DNA from: Moorena sp. SIOASIH
Lineage (GTDB): Bacteria > Cyanobacteriota > Cyanobacteriia > Cyanobacteriales > Coleofasciculaceae
DNA: 64,000 bases
Reading direction: 5' to 3'
Assembly (NCBI RefSeq): GCF_010671925.1
Contig: NZ_JAAHIH010000004.1
Location: forward strand, 310,001-374,000
Shown: piece by piece, positions 26,446 through 34,652 of the stretch
How positions within the stretch are numbered: the first letter of the stretch is position 1
How the letters are laid out: the number at the start of each line of letters is the position of its first letter
The notes under the pieces: generated by a model
What the model saw: the letters and a program-made list of their open reading frames with translations, nothing else
Database searches by the model: none
What the model was told of the DNA's origin: nothing
Position numbers and translations under genes: made by a program

Positions 26446-26660
26446 AGAATGAAGAATGAAGAATGAAGAATGAAGAATGAAGAATGAAGAATGAAGAATG
26501 AAGAATGAAGAATGAAGAATGAAGAATGAAGAATGAAGAATGAAGAATGAAGAATGAAGAATGAAGAATGAAGAATGAAGAATGAAGAATGAAGAATGAA
26601 GAATGAAGAATGAAGAATGAAGAATGAAGAATGAAGAATGAAGAATGAAGAATGAAGAAT
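26427..26660. repeat. heptanucleotide tandem array (AATGAAG), about 33 copies
   Basis: A perfect 7-nt tandem repeat of 234 bases. Because 7 is not a multiple of 3, the minus strand reads open in all three frames as an artificial ILHSSFF-type repeat; those frames are not genes. The array overlaps the 3' end of the Uma2 gene. Confidence 0.95.
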
Positions 26661-26940
26661 TTGGCGTTGCTGAATCTTCTTTTGAATAGGAGTAGAGTGG
26701 GCATCCTGCCCGCCGGAAGGTTGTAACGGGCAAGATGCCCGTTCCAGGCAAGATGCCCGTTCCAGGCAAGATGCCCGTTCCAGGCAAGATGCCCATTCCA
26801 CAGCCAGATGCCCATTCCACAGGTGCGACCCTTTTGCTACTTGTATCAATGTCCTAATTTTAATGCGTCGTGCTATACATATTGAAGCCACCATCACTGA
26901 AAAGTAGCGATCGCATTTTTAGCTTTAAACCCTAAAAATA
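26661..26940. other. spacer with palindromic repeats
   Basis: Carries five tandem or near-tandem copies of the GGCAAGATGCCCGTTCCA/GGGCATCCTGCCCG palindrome (26697-26815), a truncated AGGTGCGACC motif at 26821, and a HIP1 octamer at 26908. Confidence 0.7.
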
Positions 26941-27993
26941 ATGGAATTTGGTTTAGAGTTTTTTCCCGATGTTAGCCCTCAACAGAAGTCAGGAGCCCAG
27001 TATTTTAAGGAAGCTCTCGAGCTGGTCAGTCTGTGTGATCAACTCGGTTATACTAGTATTAGAATTGTCGAACACTACTTCCACCGATATGGCGGATACA
27101 GCCCTAATCCCATCGTTTTTCTGACTGCTGCATCCCAACAAACTCAAAAAGCTCGCCTGATCACTGGAGCGGTTTTGCCTGTCTTCAACAATCCACTCAA
27201 ATTAGCTGGAGAAATTGGTATGCTCGATGCCATTTCCAACGGACGTCTGGAAGTTGGCTTTGCCCGTGGATTTCTTCCCCATGAATTTGCCCGATTTGGC
27301 ATTGATTTGAACGAGAGCCGCAGCCGCTTTGAGGAAGGGATGGAACAGGTACGTTGCCTGCTCGAACAAGAAAATGTGACCATGGAGGGTCAGTTTCATC
27401 GCTTTGAAAACGTTACCTCTTTGCCTCGTCCTACTCAAACTCCCCGTCCTCCTTTCTGGGTAGCTGCTTTGGCTACCCCCGCATCCTTTGTGGCTGCTGG
27501 TCACAAGGGTTATGGCATCATGGCAATTCCTTTGGCCGGTGGGAAAATGGCGGAGTTAATTAAGCTATATCGAGATGCCTGGAAGTCGGCTGGTCATCCA
27601 GGCCAGGGTCGGGTAATGTTGGCTTTTCACATGTTCTGTGCCCCAACCGCAGAGAAAGCGATCGCAATTGCTCGTCAACCCTTGAACGACTATTTGAAAT
27701 CTTTGGTAGAAGCGGCTTCTGATTGGTTAATGGATACCCATTCGGCGGACTATCATAGCTACGACAAAATTATTGCTGGACTAAAGCAAGAAACTTTTGA
27801 ATCTCAGGTAGAGAAGGGAGCTGCTTGGATTGGTACACCTGAACAATTGCGGAAGACTATCCGTGGCTACTATGAACAAGTTGGGGGCTTTGACTTGGCT
27901 TCTATGCAGGTTAACTTTAACACCATTTCCGTAGAAAATGCTGCCGCTTCGATGAGGCTTTTTGCTAAAGCAGTGATGCCCTATTTTTGTTAA
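26941..27993 (+). CDS. luciferase-like flavin monooxygenase
   Basis: This 350-residue protein of the LLM class (bacterial luciferase superfamily) has a TIM barrel that binds reduced FMN. Landmarks are MEFGLEFFPDVSP, IRIVEHYFHRYGGYSPNPIVF (with the EHY/H motif), the ARLITGAVLPVFNNPLKLAGE strand, DAISNGRLEVGFARGF, PPFWVAALATPASF and the C-terminal GTPEQLRKTIRGYYEQVG. The pattern fits subgroups found near natural-product genes, but a substrate cannot be named. It starts directly at ATG after a repeat-rich spacer and is followed after 38 bases by an Old Yellow Enzyme gene on the same strand, suggesting a two-gene redox operon. Confidence 0.9.
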   Translation: MEFGLEFFPDVSPQQKSGAQYFKEALELVSLCDQLGYTSIRIVEHYFHRYGGYSPNPIVFLTAASQQTQKARLITGAVLPVFNNPLKLAGEIGMLDAISNGRLEVGFARGFLPHEFARFGIDLNESRSRFEEGMEQVRCLLEQENVTMEGQFHRFENVTSLPRPTQTPRPPFWVAALATPASFVAAGHKGYGIMAIPLAGGKMAELIKLYRDAWKSAGHPGQGRVMLAFHMFCAPTAEKAIAIARQPLNDYLKSLVEAASDWLMDTHSADYHSYDKIIAGLKQETFESQVEKGAAWIGTPEQLRKTIRGYYEQVGGFDLASMQVNFNTISVENAAASMRLFAKAVMPYFC

Positions 27994-28031
27994 AATGGAT
28001 TTGATTCAATTTAAATTGAAGGGTACAATAA

Positions 28032-29138
28032 ATGACAGCTCCACTATCTTTGTCCAAACTAATAAGCCCTTTTGAATTAGGTGATTTATCTTTAAAAAAC
28101 CGAGTAGTAATGCCTCCTTTAACTAGAGGTAGAGCAGTTAATCTGGGTATTCCCAATGATTTAATGGTGGAATATTATACTCAAAGAACTGGAGTAGGTC
28201 TAATTATCACTGAAGGTACTTTTATTTCCCCTCAAGCTAACGGTTGGGTAAATGCTCCTGGTATTTATACTCTCGAACAAACTGAAGGGTGGAAAAAAGT
28301 TGTTAGTAGTGTACACTCTAAAAATACGCCATTATTTTTGCAGCTTTGGCACTGTGGTAGGGCTTCTCATAGTAGTTTCCATGATGGTAAGCTAGCTGTT
28401 GCTCCTTCAGCCATTAAAATTAACGAAGAATATATTCATACCCCTCAGGGAAAACAGCCTCACGAAACCCCACGAGCCCTGGAAACTGAAGAAATACCCC
28501 AAATAGTAGAAGAGTATAAAAAAGCGGCTGAAAATGCCAAATATGCAGGTTTTGATGGGGTAGAAATTCATTCAGCTAATGGTTATTTACTGGACTCTTT
28601 CCTGCAATCTAAAACCAACCAAAGAACAGATAACTATGGTGGTAGTATTGAAAATAGATATCGTTTACTCAAAGAAGTAATCGAAGCTGTAATAACTGTT
28701 TTTCCAGTCAATAGAGTGGGGGTTCGTTTGTCTCCTAATGGTTTATTTAATGATATGGGGTCTGTGGATTATCGTGAAACATTTCTTTATGTAGCTAAAG
28801 AGTTAAACAGTTATGAGTTAGCTTATATCCATATATTAGATGGATTAGCTTTTGGATTTCATGAATTAGGAGAACCGATGACTTTGGCTGAGTTTAAAAA
28901 CGTTTTTGATGGTTCAATTATTGGTAATTGCGGCTATACTAAAGAAACAGCCGAAGCTGCAATTCAAGAAGGTGTGGCAGATTTAATTGCTTTCGGAAGA
29001 CCTATTCTGAGTAATCCAGATTTGGTTGATCGCTTTGCTAATAATTGGCCCCTTAATCCTATTCCAGATGTTAAAGTTTGGTATTCTCCAGGTAAAGAAG
29101 GTTATACTGACTTTCCTAGTTATAATAGGGAAAACTAG
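28032..29138 (+). CDS. Old Yellow Enzyme-family ene-reductase
   Basis: This is a 368-residue FMN oxidoreductase. It begins LISPFELGDLSLKNRVVMPPLTRGRA, has FLQLWHCGRASH (substrate region), the substrate-binding His/Asn pair in EIHSANGYLLDSFLQ, TNQRTDNYGGSIENRYR, and the C-terminal GNCGYTKETAE...DLIAFGRPILSNPDL that binds FMN phosphate. The family reduces activated C=C bonds with NAD(P)H. It is in the NemA-like class by overall order. Operonic with the upstream luciferase-like gene (38 bases). Codons are more AT-rich than in the luciferase-like gene. Confidence 0.94.
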   Translation: MTAPLSLSKLISPFELGDLSLKNRVVMPPLTRGRAVNLGIPNDLMVEYYTQRTGVGLIITEGTFISPQANGWVNAPGIYTLEQTEGWKKVVSSVHSKNTPLFLQLWHCGRASHSSFHDGKLAVAPSAIKINEEYIHTPQGKQPHETPRALETEEIPQIVEEYKKAAENAKYAGFDGVEIHSANGYLLDSFLQSKTNQRTDNYGGSIENRYRLLKEVIEAVITVFPVNRVGVRLSPNGLFNDMGSVDYRETFLYVAKELNSYELAYIHILDGLAFGFHELGEPMTLAEFKNVFDGSIIGNCGYTKETAEAAIQEGVADLIAFGRPILSNPDLVDRFANNWPLNPIPDVKVWYSPGKEGYTDFPSYNREN

Positions 29139-29322
29139 CGAGGCTCTTACTAAATGCGATCTAGCCTGAAATCTTAACCCTAAATGCCTTTAAGGTTTAC
29201 AATTTTTTGACGGAACAGTGGTTCATTATGGGGCAGGCTGTCCCAACTCTTGCCTCTTGCCTGCTCCTTCCAGATCCGCTGCTCCCTAAAATCCAGAAAT
29301 TGTTTACCTTCTAGCTATGATA
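29139..29322. other. spacer before MITE
   Basis: Short non-coding region with degenerate repeats (GGGGCAGGCTGTCCCAACTC near 29230); nothing else seen. Confidence 0.4.
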
Positions 29323-29409
29323 GGACTTACGCAAATCCCTCAATTTAACGCTACCTGTAGGGTGGGCAATGTTTTGCCCACCCTACCCATGGAGTCTGTG
29401 CGTAAGTCC
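29323..29409 (+). mobile_element. 87-bp MITE, copy 1
   Basis: Terminal inverted repeats GGACTTACGC...GCGTAAGTCC, with an inner GTAGGGTGGGCAA...TTGCCCACCCTAC palindrome. The same 87-bp sequence, inverted and differing at three positions, lies at 31477-31563. It is flanked on the left by TA and on the right by TG TA, so a TA target duplication may have mutated. Too short to encode a transposase. Confidence 0.88.
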
Positions 29410-29463
29410 TGTATGAGACTTGCTCTATAATAATAGATAAACTAAACAACAACTACCAATAAT

Positions 29464-31419
29464 ATGCTGGATTTGTTAGCACTGTGGGGACTTTATAGTG
29501 TCGGTGGTTATCTCGCCAAAGAAGTGATTAGTCCGTTGGCCAAAGATGCTCTAGAAGACTACACTAAAGATTTTTTTAAAGAGTCTATTAAAGAGTATGC
29601 CGGACTATCGTATCAAGATACCCAGAAAAAATTTTTGGGTAAAGCTTTAAAAGCCTTTGTGGTTGTAGTGGAAGAAGAATTGGAACAAGCTGATTTATCT
29701 GAGCAAAAAATAAAACAGTATAGTAAACCCCTCAAAGAGTATATTAAAAATCAATCCATTAAAGCTATCCTGGGAAGTGCCTTTAAGTATGACTGTAAAC
29801 GAATAGATACCGAGACATTAGCGAAAACTTGGATTGAGCTGGACTTATTACGATTACCGGAAACATTGGATTGGGATTATCTTGGTAAACGCTATCTCAA
29901 GGAAGTAAAAACCATTATTCGTAAATCGGAGGAGTTACGGTCTATCCGCGATTCCGAAAATATTGAGCCTATCGCCGAAAACACGAAAGCTACAGTAGGA
30001 ATTATCCCAGACTTTGATTTAAGGAAATATCAAGAAGCACTCCTAGAAAGCTATGGTAATGTGAAATTAGATAGTTTAAATACCGATGGTTCTGCCTATA
30101 ATCAACTAAAACTCTGGAAGATATTTATCCCCCAAAATGTGCGAGAGGTTCATGACCTGATGCCAGAGGCGATTCATGAAATTCCTAAGGATTATTATCA
30201 AAAACTGCTAGAGAGTGGTCAACTAGAACGGGACATTGAGCAAAAGGAGTTGCAAGGAGCTAAAGAGCGTTACTATCAACAGCCAATGAAATCGGTATTG
30301 GATGTGATCAAGGATTCTCAAGGCTATCGGTATTTGGTGGTTTTAGGAGACCCAGGCTCTGGTAAATCTACCTTGCTGCAGTATTTAGCATTGGAGTGGG
30401 CAAGAACAGATATAACTACTGCCTTTTCTCTACCAATTCCCTTACTGATTGAATTACGCACCTATATCCGGAATCGCGATAACGGACAGTGTAAGGATTT
30501 CTTGGAATTCTGCCATCAAAGCAGTGGCTCTATCTGTCATCTCAATCAACATCACCTTCATGACCAGTTAAAAGCTGGTAAGGCATTAGTGATGTTTGAT
30601 GGCTTGGATGAAGTGTTTGAGCCAGGGAAACGAGAGGATGTAATTACGGATATTCATCGCTTTACGAATAAGTATCCCAAGGTAAGAGTAATTGTAACAT
30701 CTCGGGTAATTGGTTATAAACCCCAACGGCTACGGGATGCTGAATTTCGTCATGTTATGCTCCAAGACTTGGAGTCGGAACAAATTCAAAAATCGGCTCG
30801 CTGGGATACTGATGGGTTGGTGCGACGTAAAGCAATTAAACAGTTAGCTCAAGGTTACAAAAACCACCGAGATACCTTAGCCCTACTTCAAGAATCGGCT
30901 CGCTCTGATACTGATTCATCGGTGCGAGGTACAGCAATTGAACAGTTAGCTCAAGGTTACCAAGACCATCCAGATACCTTAGCCCTACTTCAAGAATCAG
31001 CTCGCTCTGATACTGATTTGAGGGTGCGAGTTACAGCAATTGCACAGTTAGCTCAAGGTTACAAAAACCACCGAGATACCTTAGCCCTACTTCAAGAATG
31101 GGCTCGCTCTGATACTGATTCGAGGGTGCGAGGTACAGCAGTTGAACAGTTAGCTCAAGGTTGGCACGATCAGCCTTGGTTATTTGAATTTTTATGCGAT
31201 CGCACTCTCCATGACCCCTTTGACCCTGAGAAAGACAGGGATTACAATCCTCGACAAGTAGCCCTTAAGGCCATCCTCAAATACTATCCTAACCACCGAG
31301 ATACCTTACCCCTACTTCAAGAATTGGCTGGCTCGGATACTGATTTGAGGGTGCGAGTTACAGCAATTGAACAGTTAGCTCAAGGTTGGCACGATCAGCC
31401 TTGGTTATTTGAATTTTGA
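29464..31419 (+). CDS. NACHT-HEAT NTPase, probably internally deleted and 3'-truncated
   Basis: A 651-codon STAND-type ATPase. The N-terminal helical region starts LLALWGLYSVGGYLAKEVI and ends near residue 170. The NACHT domain has Walker A GDPGSGKST (about 297-305), Walker B ALVMFDGLDEV (about 374-384) and sensor-like RVIVTSRVIGY. From about residue 439 there are HEAT-like repeats of 34 residues (SARSDTDLRVRVTAIEQLAQ pattern) that are nearly identical at DNA level (102 nt). NACHT normally continues through a winged helix after VMLQDLESEQIQ; here HEAT repeats begin at once, so an internal in-frame deletion is likely. The C-terminus is cut at TGA 31417-31419, and homologous sequence continues after it. 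Such proteins act in conflict or self/non-self sensing in cyanobacteria; the effector is undefined. Confidence 0.85.
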   Translation: MLDLLALWGLYSVGGYLAKEVISPLAKDALEDYTKDFFKESIKEYAGLSYQDTQKKFLGKALKAFVVVVEEELEQADLSEQKIKQYSKPLKEYIKNQSIKAILGSAFKYDCKRIDTETLAKTWIELDLLRLPETLDWDYLGKRYLKEVKTIIRKSEELRSIRDSENIEPIAENTKATVGIIPDFDLRKYQEALLESYGNVKLDSLNTDGSAYNQLKLWKIFIPQNVREVHDLMPEAIHEIPKDYYQKLLESGQLERDIEQKELQGAKERYYQQPMKSVLDVIKDSQGYRYLVVLGDPGSGKSTLLQYLALEWARTDITTAFSLPIPLLIELRTYIRNRDNGQCKDFLEFCHQSSGSICHLNQHHLHDQLKAGKALVMFDGLDEVFEPGKREDVITDIHRFTNKYPKVRVIVTSRVIGYKPQRLRDAEFRHVMLQDLESEQIQKSARWDTDGLVRRKAIKQLAQGYKNHRDTLALLQESARSDTDSSVRGTAIEQLAQGYQDHPDTLALLQESARSDTDLRVRVTAIAQLAQGYKNHRDTLALLQEWARSDTDSRVRGTAVEQLAQGWHDQPWLFEFLCDRTLHDPFDPEKDRDYNPRQVALKAILKYYPNHRDTLPLLQELAGSDTDLRVRVTAIEQLAQGWHDQPWLFEF

Positions 31420-31423
31420 TGCG

Positions 31424-31447
31424 TTCCCGTAGCGGCTCTTTCAGAGC
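31424..31447 (+). repeat. 24-nt head-plus-hairpin element in a HIP1 site
   Basis: Head TTCCCGTAGCG, stem GCTCT, loop TTC, stem AGAGC. It sits between GCG (31421-31423) and ATCGC (31448-31452). The homologous uninterrupted HIP1 site is present 228 bases upstream at 31197-31204 in the same gene. Confidence 0.93.
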
Positions 31448-31476
31448 ATCGCACTCTGAATGACCCCTTTGAGCTA

Positions 31477-31563
31477 GGACTTACGCACAGACTCCATGGG
31501 TAGGGTTGGCAAAACCTTGCCCACCCTACAGGTAGAGTTAAATTGAGGGATTTGCGTAAGTCC
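31477..31563 (-). mobile_element. 87-bp MITE, copy 2, inserted in the NACHT-HEAT gene
   Basis: Inverted copy of the element at 29323-29409 with three differences. Flanks are TA on both sides (31475-31476 and 31564-31565), as for Tc1/mariner-IS630 type insertions. The surrounding coding sequence matches the upstream repeat of the gene, which confirms it is an insertion. Confidence 0.9.
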
Positions 31564-32055
31564 TATGAGCGTAAGGAACGCTGGGATCACAATCCTCGAC
31601 AAGCAGCCCTTAATGCCATCCTGGAATATTATCCTAACCATTCCCAAACCCGGTCGTTATTGCAGGATAGAGCAGACCATGACTCCGATCCTCAACTGCG
31701 GAAGTTTGCTCAGGAGGAATTAGCCACATTATCGAGCTTTTCATAGTAATCAAGTATAGAGGGTTTTCAAACGAGTTGTAAATTCATAGATTGTCGAAAA
31801 AGGCAAGATGCAAGAGGCAAAAGGGGCAAGAGCTCCAGATTTTTTTAGTTTACTAAAAAAAGACCTTCTCCGTTGACATCTCAAATGTAAAGCCTAGATA
31901 GATCAGAGTTATGGTTAACAGAAAGTAAAAAAACTACCAAAGTCAAGAACCTTGGGAGGGTCATTTTAGGTTAAATTAAACCCAGTATAGCATCCGTATT
32001 TGATTAGTATGGATCATCAAATGAAGTACCGACATTTGCTTCTAGCCACTTAGCG

Positions 32056-32079
32056 TTCGCGTAGCGTGACGTTCCGTCA
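32056..32079 (+). repeat. 24-nt head-plus-hairpin element in a HIP1 site
   Basis: Head TTCGCGTAGCG, stem TGACG, loop TTC, stem CGTCA; between GCG (32053-32055) and ATCGC (32080-32084). Excision in silico restores GCGATCGC and the coding order NAIAKWLEAN on the minus strand. Confidence 0.92.
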
Positions 32080-32266
32080 ATCGCATTTTGGCTTTCTTGG
32101 TCTGTTGTTAACCTTTCCATCATTACCACAACATCCATTTCTGGGACATCTAGAGAATATTTATTTACTTCAAGGAAAGTTGCCATCACTGGGAAAGCGA
32201 CCCTTTTATTGCCATCAAAGGGATGGTTTTTTGCCAAACCATATCCATAGGCTGCTGCTAAATCAA

Positions 32267-32303
32267 TTGACACTCCCCGCGTCTTTAGACCGGGGAGTGT
32301 CAA
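32267..32303. repeat. 13-bp perfect hairpin at the broken start of the Doc remnant
   Basis: TTGACACTCCCCG (32267-32279) pairs perfectly with CGGGGAGTGTCAA (32291-32303) around an 11-nt loop. Such GACACTCCCC hairpins often sit next to IS200/IS605-type elements in cyanobacteria, which would explain the truncation, but no transposase remains here. Confidence 0.7.
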
Positions 32304-32533
32304 AGATATCATTATAGCATAGCGCTTTCTATCCTAATGAGGTACACAAGATTTTTTACTTCTTGCCCGCCCCCCTTACTAAGGGGGATTAGGGGGGATT
32401 CCTCTTGCCTCTTGCCTCTTGCCTATTCTGTGTTCCCTGTTCCCTGTTCCCTAAAAACCAAGAACCTGTACCTCACCCAATTTAAAATCCCTATACTATA
32501 TAATACATAAACCAAACAACAACTACCAATAAC

Positions 32534-33400
32534 ATGCTGGATTGGTTAGCACTTTGGGGACTTTCTAGTGCCGGTGGCTATCTTGCCAAAGAAGTGATCG
32601 GTCCCTTGGCAAAAGACGCTCTAGAAGACTACACTAAAGATTTTTTCAAAGAATCTATCAAAGATTATACCGGACTATCGGATCAAGATACCCAGAAAAA
32701 ACTCTTGGTTAAAGCCTTAAAAGCTTTTGTGGCTTTAGTTGAAAAAGAATTAAAAGTTGCTGACCTATCTAAGCAAGAGGTCAAACAATATACTAAACCC
32801 CTCAAGCAGTATATTAATAACCAATCCATTAAAGTTATCCTGGGAAGTGGGTTTAACTATGGCTGTCAACAAATAGATACCGGAACATTAGCCAAGACTT
32901 GGCTTGAGCTAAAGTTATTACCATTACCGGAAGAATTTCGTTGGAAGTATATTGGTAGACAGTATCTCAAGCAAGTACAAACTATCATTAAGCAATCGGA
33001 TAAGTTACGGCATATCTGGGATTACCAAACCTTGGATGCTATCCAATAAAACACGAAAGCTACAGTAGTAATTATCCCAGATTTTAACTTAAAGACATAT
33101 CAAGAAGCAATCCTATAAAGCTATGGTAATGTCAAATTATATAGTTTAGATACCGATGGCTCTGCCTATAATCAACTAAAACTCTGGACGATATTTATCC
33201 CGCAAAATGTGCGAGAGGTTCATGACTTGATGCCAGAGGCAATTCATGAACTGCCTAAGGATGATTATCAAAAACTGCTAGAGACTGGTCAACTAGAACA
33301 GGACATTGACCAAGAGGATTTGAAACGAGCTCAAGAGCGTTATTATCAACAGCCGATTAAATCCGTATTGGATGTGATCAAGGAGGGAGCAGGTCAAATT
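32534..33400 (+). pseudogene. second NACHT gene copy, 5' part only
   Basis: Paralog of the gene at 29464. The upstream 30 bases (CAACAACTACCAATAA) are also duplicated. It reads MLDWLALWGLSSAGGYLAKE and so on for 171 codons, then meets TAA at 33047-33049 where the paralog has GAA, and a second GAA-to-TAA change at 33116-33118. The homology continues through VREVHDLMPEAIHELPKDDY to SVLDVIKEGAG, just before the P-loop, and then breaks off against transposase-remnant DNA. Two nonsense changes plus loss of the ATPase show it is dead. Confidence 0.88.
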
Positions 33401-33788
33401 TGCAGAACAAATAAACTACTTGACCAAACAACACAAATTATGTTATGTTAATTATGCTACGTTACCTAAAAATGTTTAATAATTAATTATCAAATGACAC
33501 CTGAAAATAAAAAAGAACTTGACGAGCATCTCCAAGCAATTGCTAAGATTATTTATGAAGATTCTGACCAAAAAAAAGTTTAAAACTTGGCGGGAATAGA
33601 ATAAACAATAAGAGAGCAAACCTTACAATACATCACACCACAAATCGGATTTTTTTTATCAAAACAACTACAGGAACTGATGCCGGAAGGTTCAGAAAAA
33701 TCAAAAGTATAATTGGAGAATTACCAATTACTGAAAAACAAGCCACCAAATTAAATGTAAAGACTCATCAGAGAATTAGTCCCGTCTT

Positions 33789-33834
33789 GATGCAGTCGCT
33801 CATGGGGGAGACCCCCAAGACCTCGCTGCATCGC
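33789..33834. repeat. 46-bp GATGCA...GCATCGC dispersed repeat
   Basis: GATGCAGTCGCTCATGGGGG...GACCTCGCTGCATCGC with inner complementarity; a related copy is at 62264-62309. Inserted inside the transposase remnant. Confidence 0.75.
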
Positions 33835-33997
33835 TTCTTAGAGCAATGTTGTCTCAGAGCTAGTGCCAATGTATCTTATGAGAATTCCGCCAGAGATATT
33901 GAATATTATACTGGAATGAAAATCTCAGCTAAAACACAACAAAGAATTATACATCGCTAGGATTTTTCGACAAGGGAATTTAGTGAAAAGATATCTT

Positions 33998-34043
33998 AGG
34001 TGCGCTTTCCGTTGGCGAATTAAATTCGCCACGGGTCGCACCT
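33998..34043. repeat. 46-bp AGGTGCG inverted-repeat element
   Basis: Ends AGGTGCG/CGCACCT, inner GGCGAATTAAATTCGCC palindrome. Same family as 24032-24078 and 54372-54419. It interrupts the transposase remnant. Confidence 0.8.
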
Positions 34044-34652
34044 GAAGTTAGCGTAGATGGAGGAAAAGTTAGGTTAAGAACCGAAGAAAAAGGACAGCCT
34101 TGTATTTGGAAAGATTATAAGGCTGTATGTGTTGATAAATTAGCTAGAAAAGCTTGGTTTTGTGAAAATGAAGAGTTGGTAAATTGGGTTAATCAACAAC
34201 CCTTATCTGACCCCCTAAACTGTCTAGGGGACGGACATCCAGGTATTTGTAAACTTGTTAAACAATTTGATTCTCCTGGAGAAAAGCGAGAAATACTTGA
34301 TTGGTTTTATTTAGTCGAGAATCTGCATAAAGTTGGCGGTTCACTTAAAAGATTAGAAAAAGCCAAAAGTTTATTGTGGGAAGGTAAAATCGATGAAACT
34401 ATTGATTTAATCTCTATTTTAAAGAAAAAACAAGCAACTAATTTCTGTGATTACTTAGAAAGTAATCGACATCGAATCATTAATTATAGTTACTATAAAC
34501 TTACTAAAATTTGTTCGATTGCCTCGGGAGCTGTTGAATCAACAGTAAAGCAAATTGACCGACGACTAAAAATTTCCGGAGCCCAATGGAACTCAGAAAA
34601 TGTTCCTCAAGTTCTTAAGCATAGATGTGCTTATTTAAACAACTGTCTTTAG

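Larger units (their letters stand above)
31420..31746 (+). pseudogene. displaced 3' end of the NACHT-HEAT gene
   Basis: Compared with the intact upstream repeat (31165-31280), the second copy has TTA changed to TGA (stop), a 24-nt insertion at the HIP1 site (31424-31447), and an 87-bp MITE (31477-31563). After these, the HEAT coding sequence resumes as ERWDHNPRQAALNAILEYYP and ends in EELATLSSFS at 31746. These three lesions mean the last 60 residues are no longer translated in line with the main protein. Confidence 0.85.
32004..32312 (-). pseudogene. Doc/Fic-family toxin remnant
   Basis: The frame holds the Fic/Doc core DLAAAYGYGLAKNHPFDGNKRVAFPVM with HPFxDGNKR-type motif (one residue, usually V or I plus D, is shortened here to HPFDGNKR) and the MMERLTTDQESQNAI helix. 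The N-terminal part of the family is absent: the frame enters straight from a perfect 13-bp hairpin (32267-32303). Near the C-terminus a 24-nt repeat sits inside a HIP1 site and splits NAI-AKWLEAN. No Phd antitoxin gene is next to it. Likely inactive. Confidence 0.75.
33494..34652 (+). pseudogene. ISKra4-type transposase remnant
   Basis: The 3' part (34176-34652) is an open frame of 158 codons with the ISKra4-family C-terminus: EGKIDETIDLISILKKK, IASGAVESTVKQIDRRLKIS, GAQWNSENVPQVLKHRCAYLN. Upstream, family-like pieces in different frames begin at ATG 33494 (MTPENKKELDEHLQAIAKII) with several stops and frameshifts. Two small repeats have also inserted (33789-33834 and 33998-34043). The element has long been inactive. 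Its left end abuts the truncated NACHT copy and probably caused that truncation. Confidence 0.85.

Noticed and set aside
26349..26897. Long minus-strand frames reading repeated ILHSSFF in three phases
   Set aside because: They are the three phases of a 7-nt tandem repeat without stops; not proteins.
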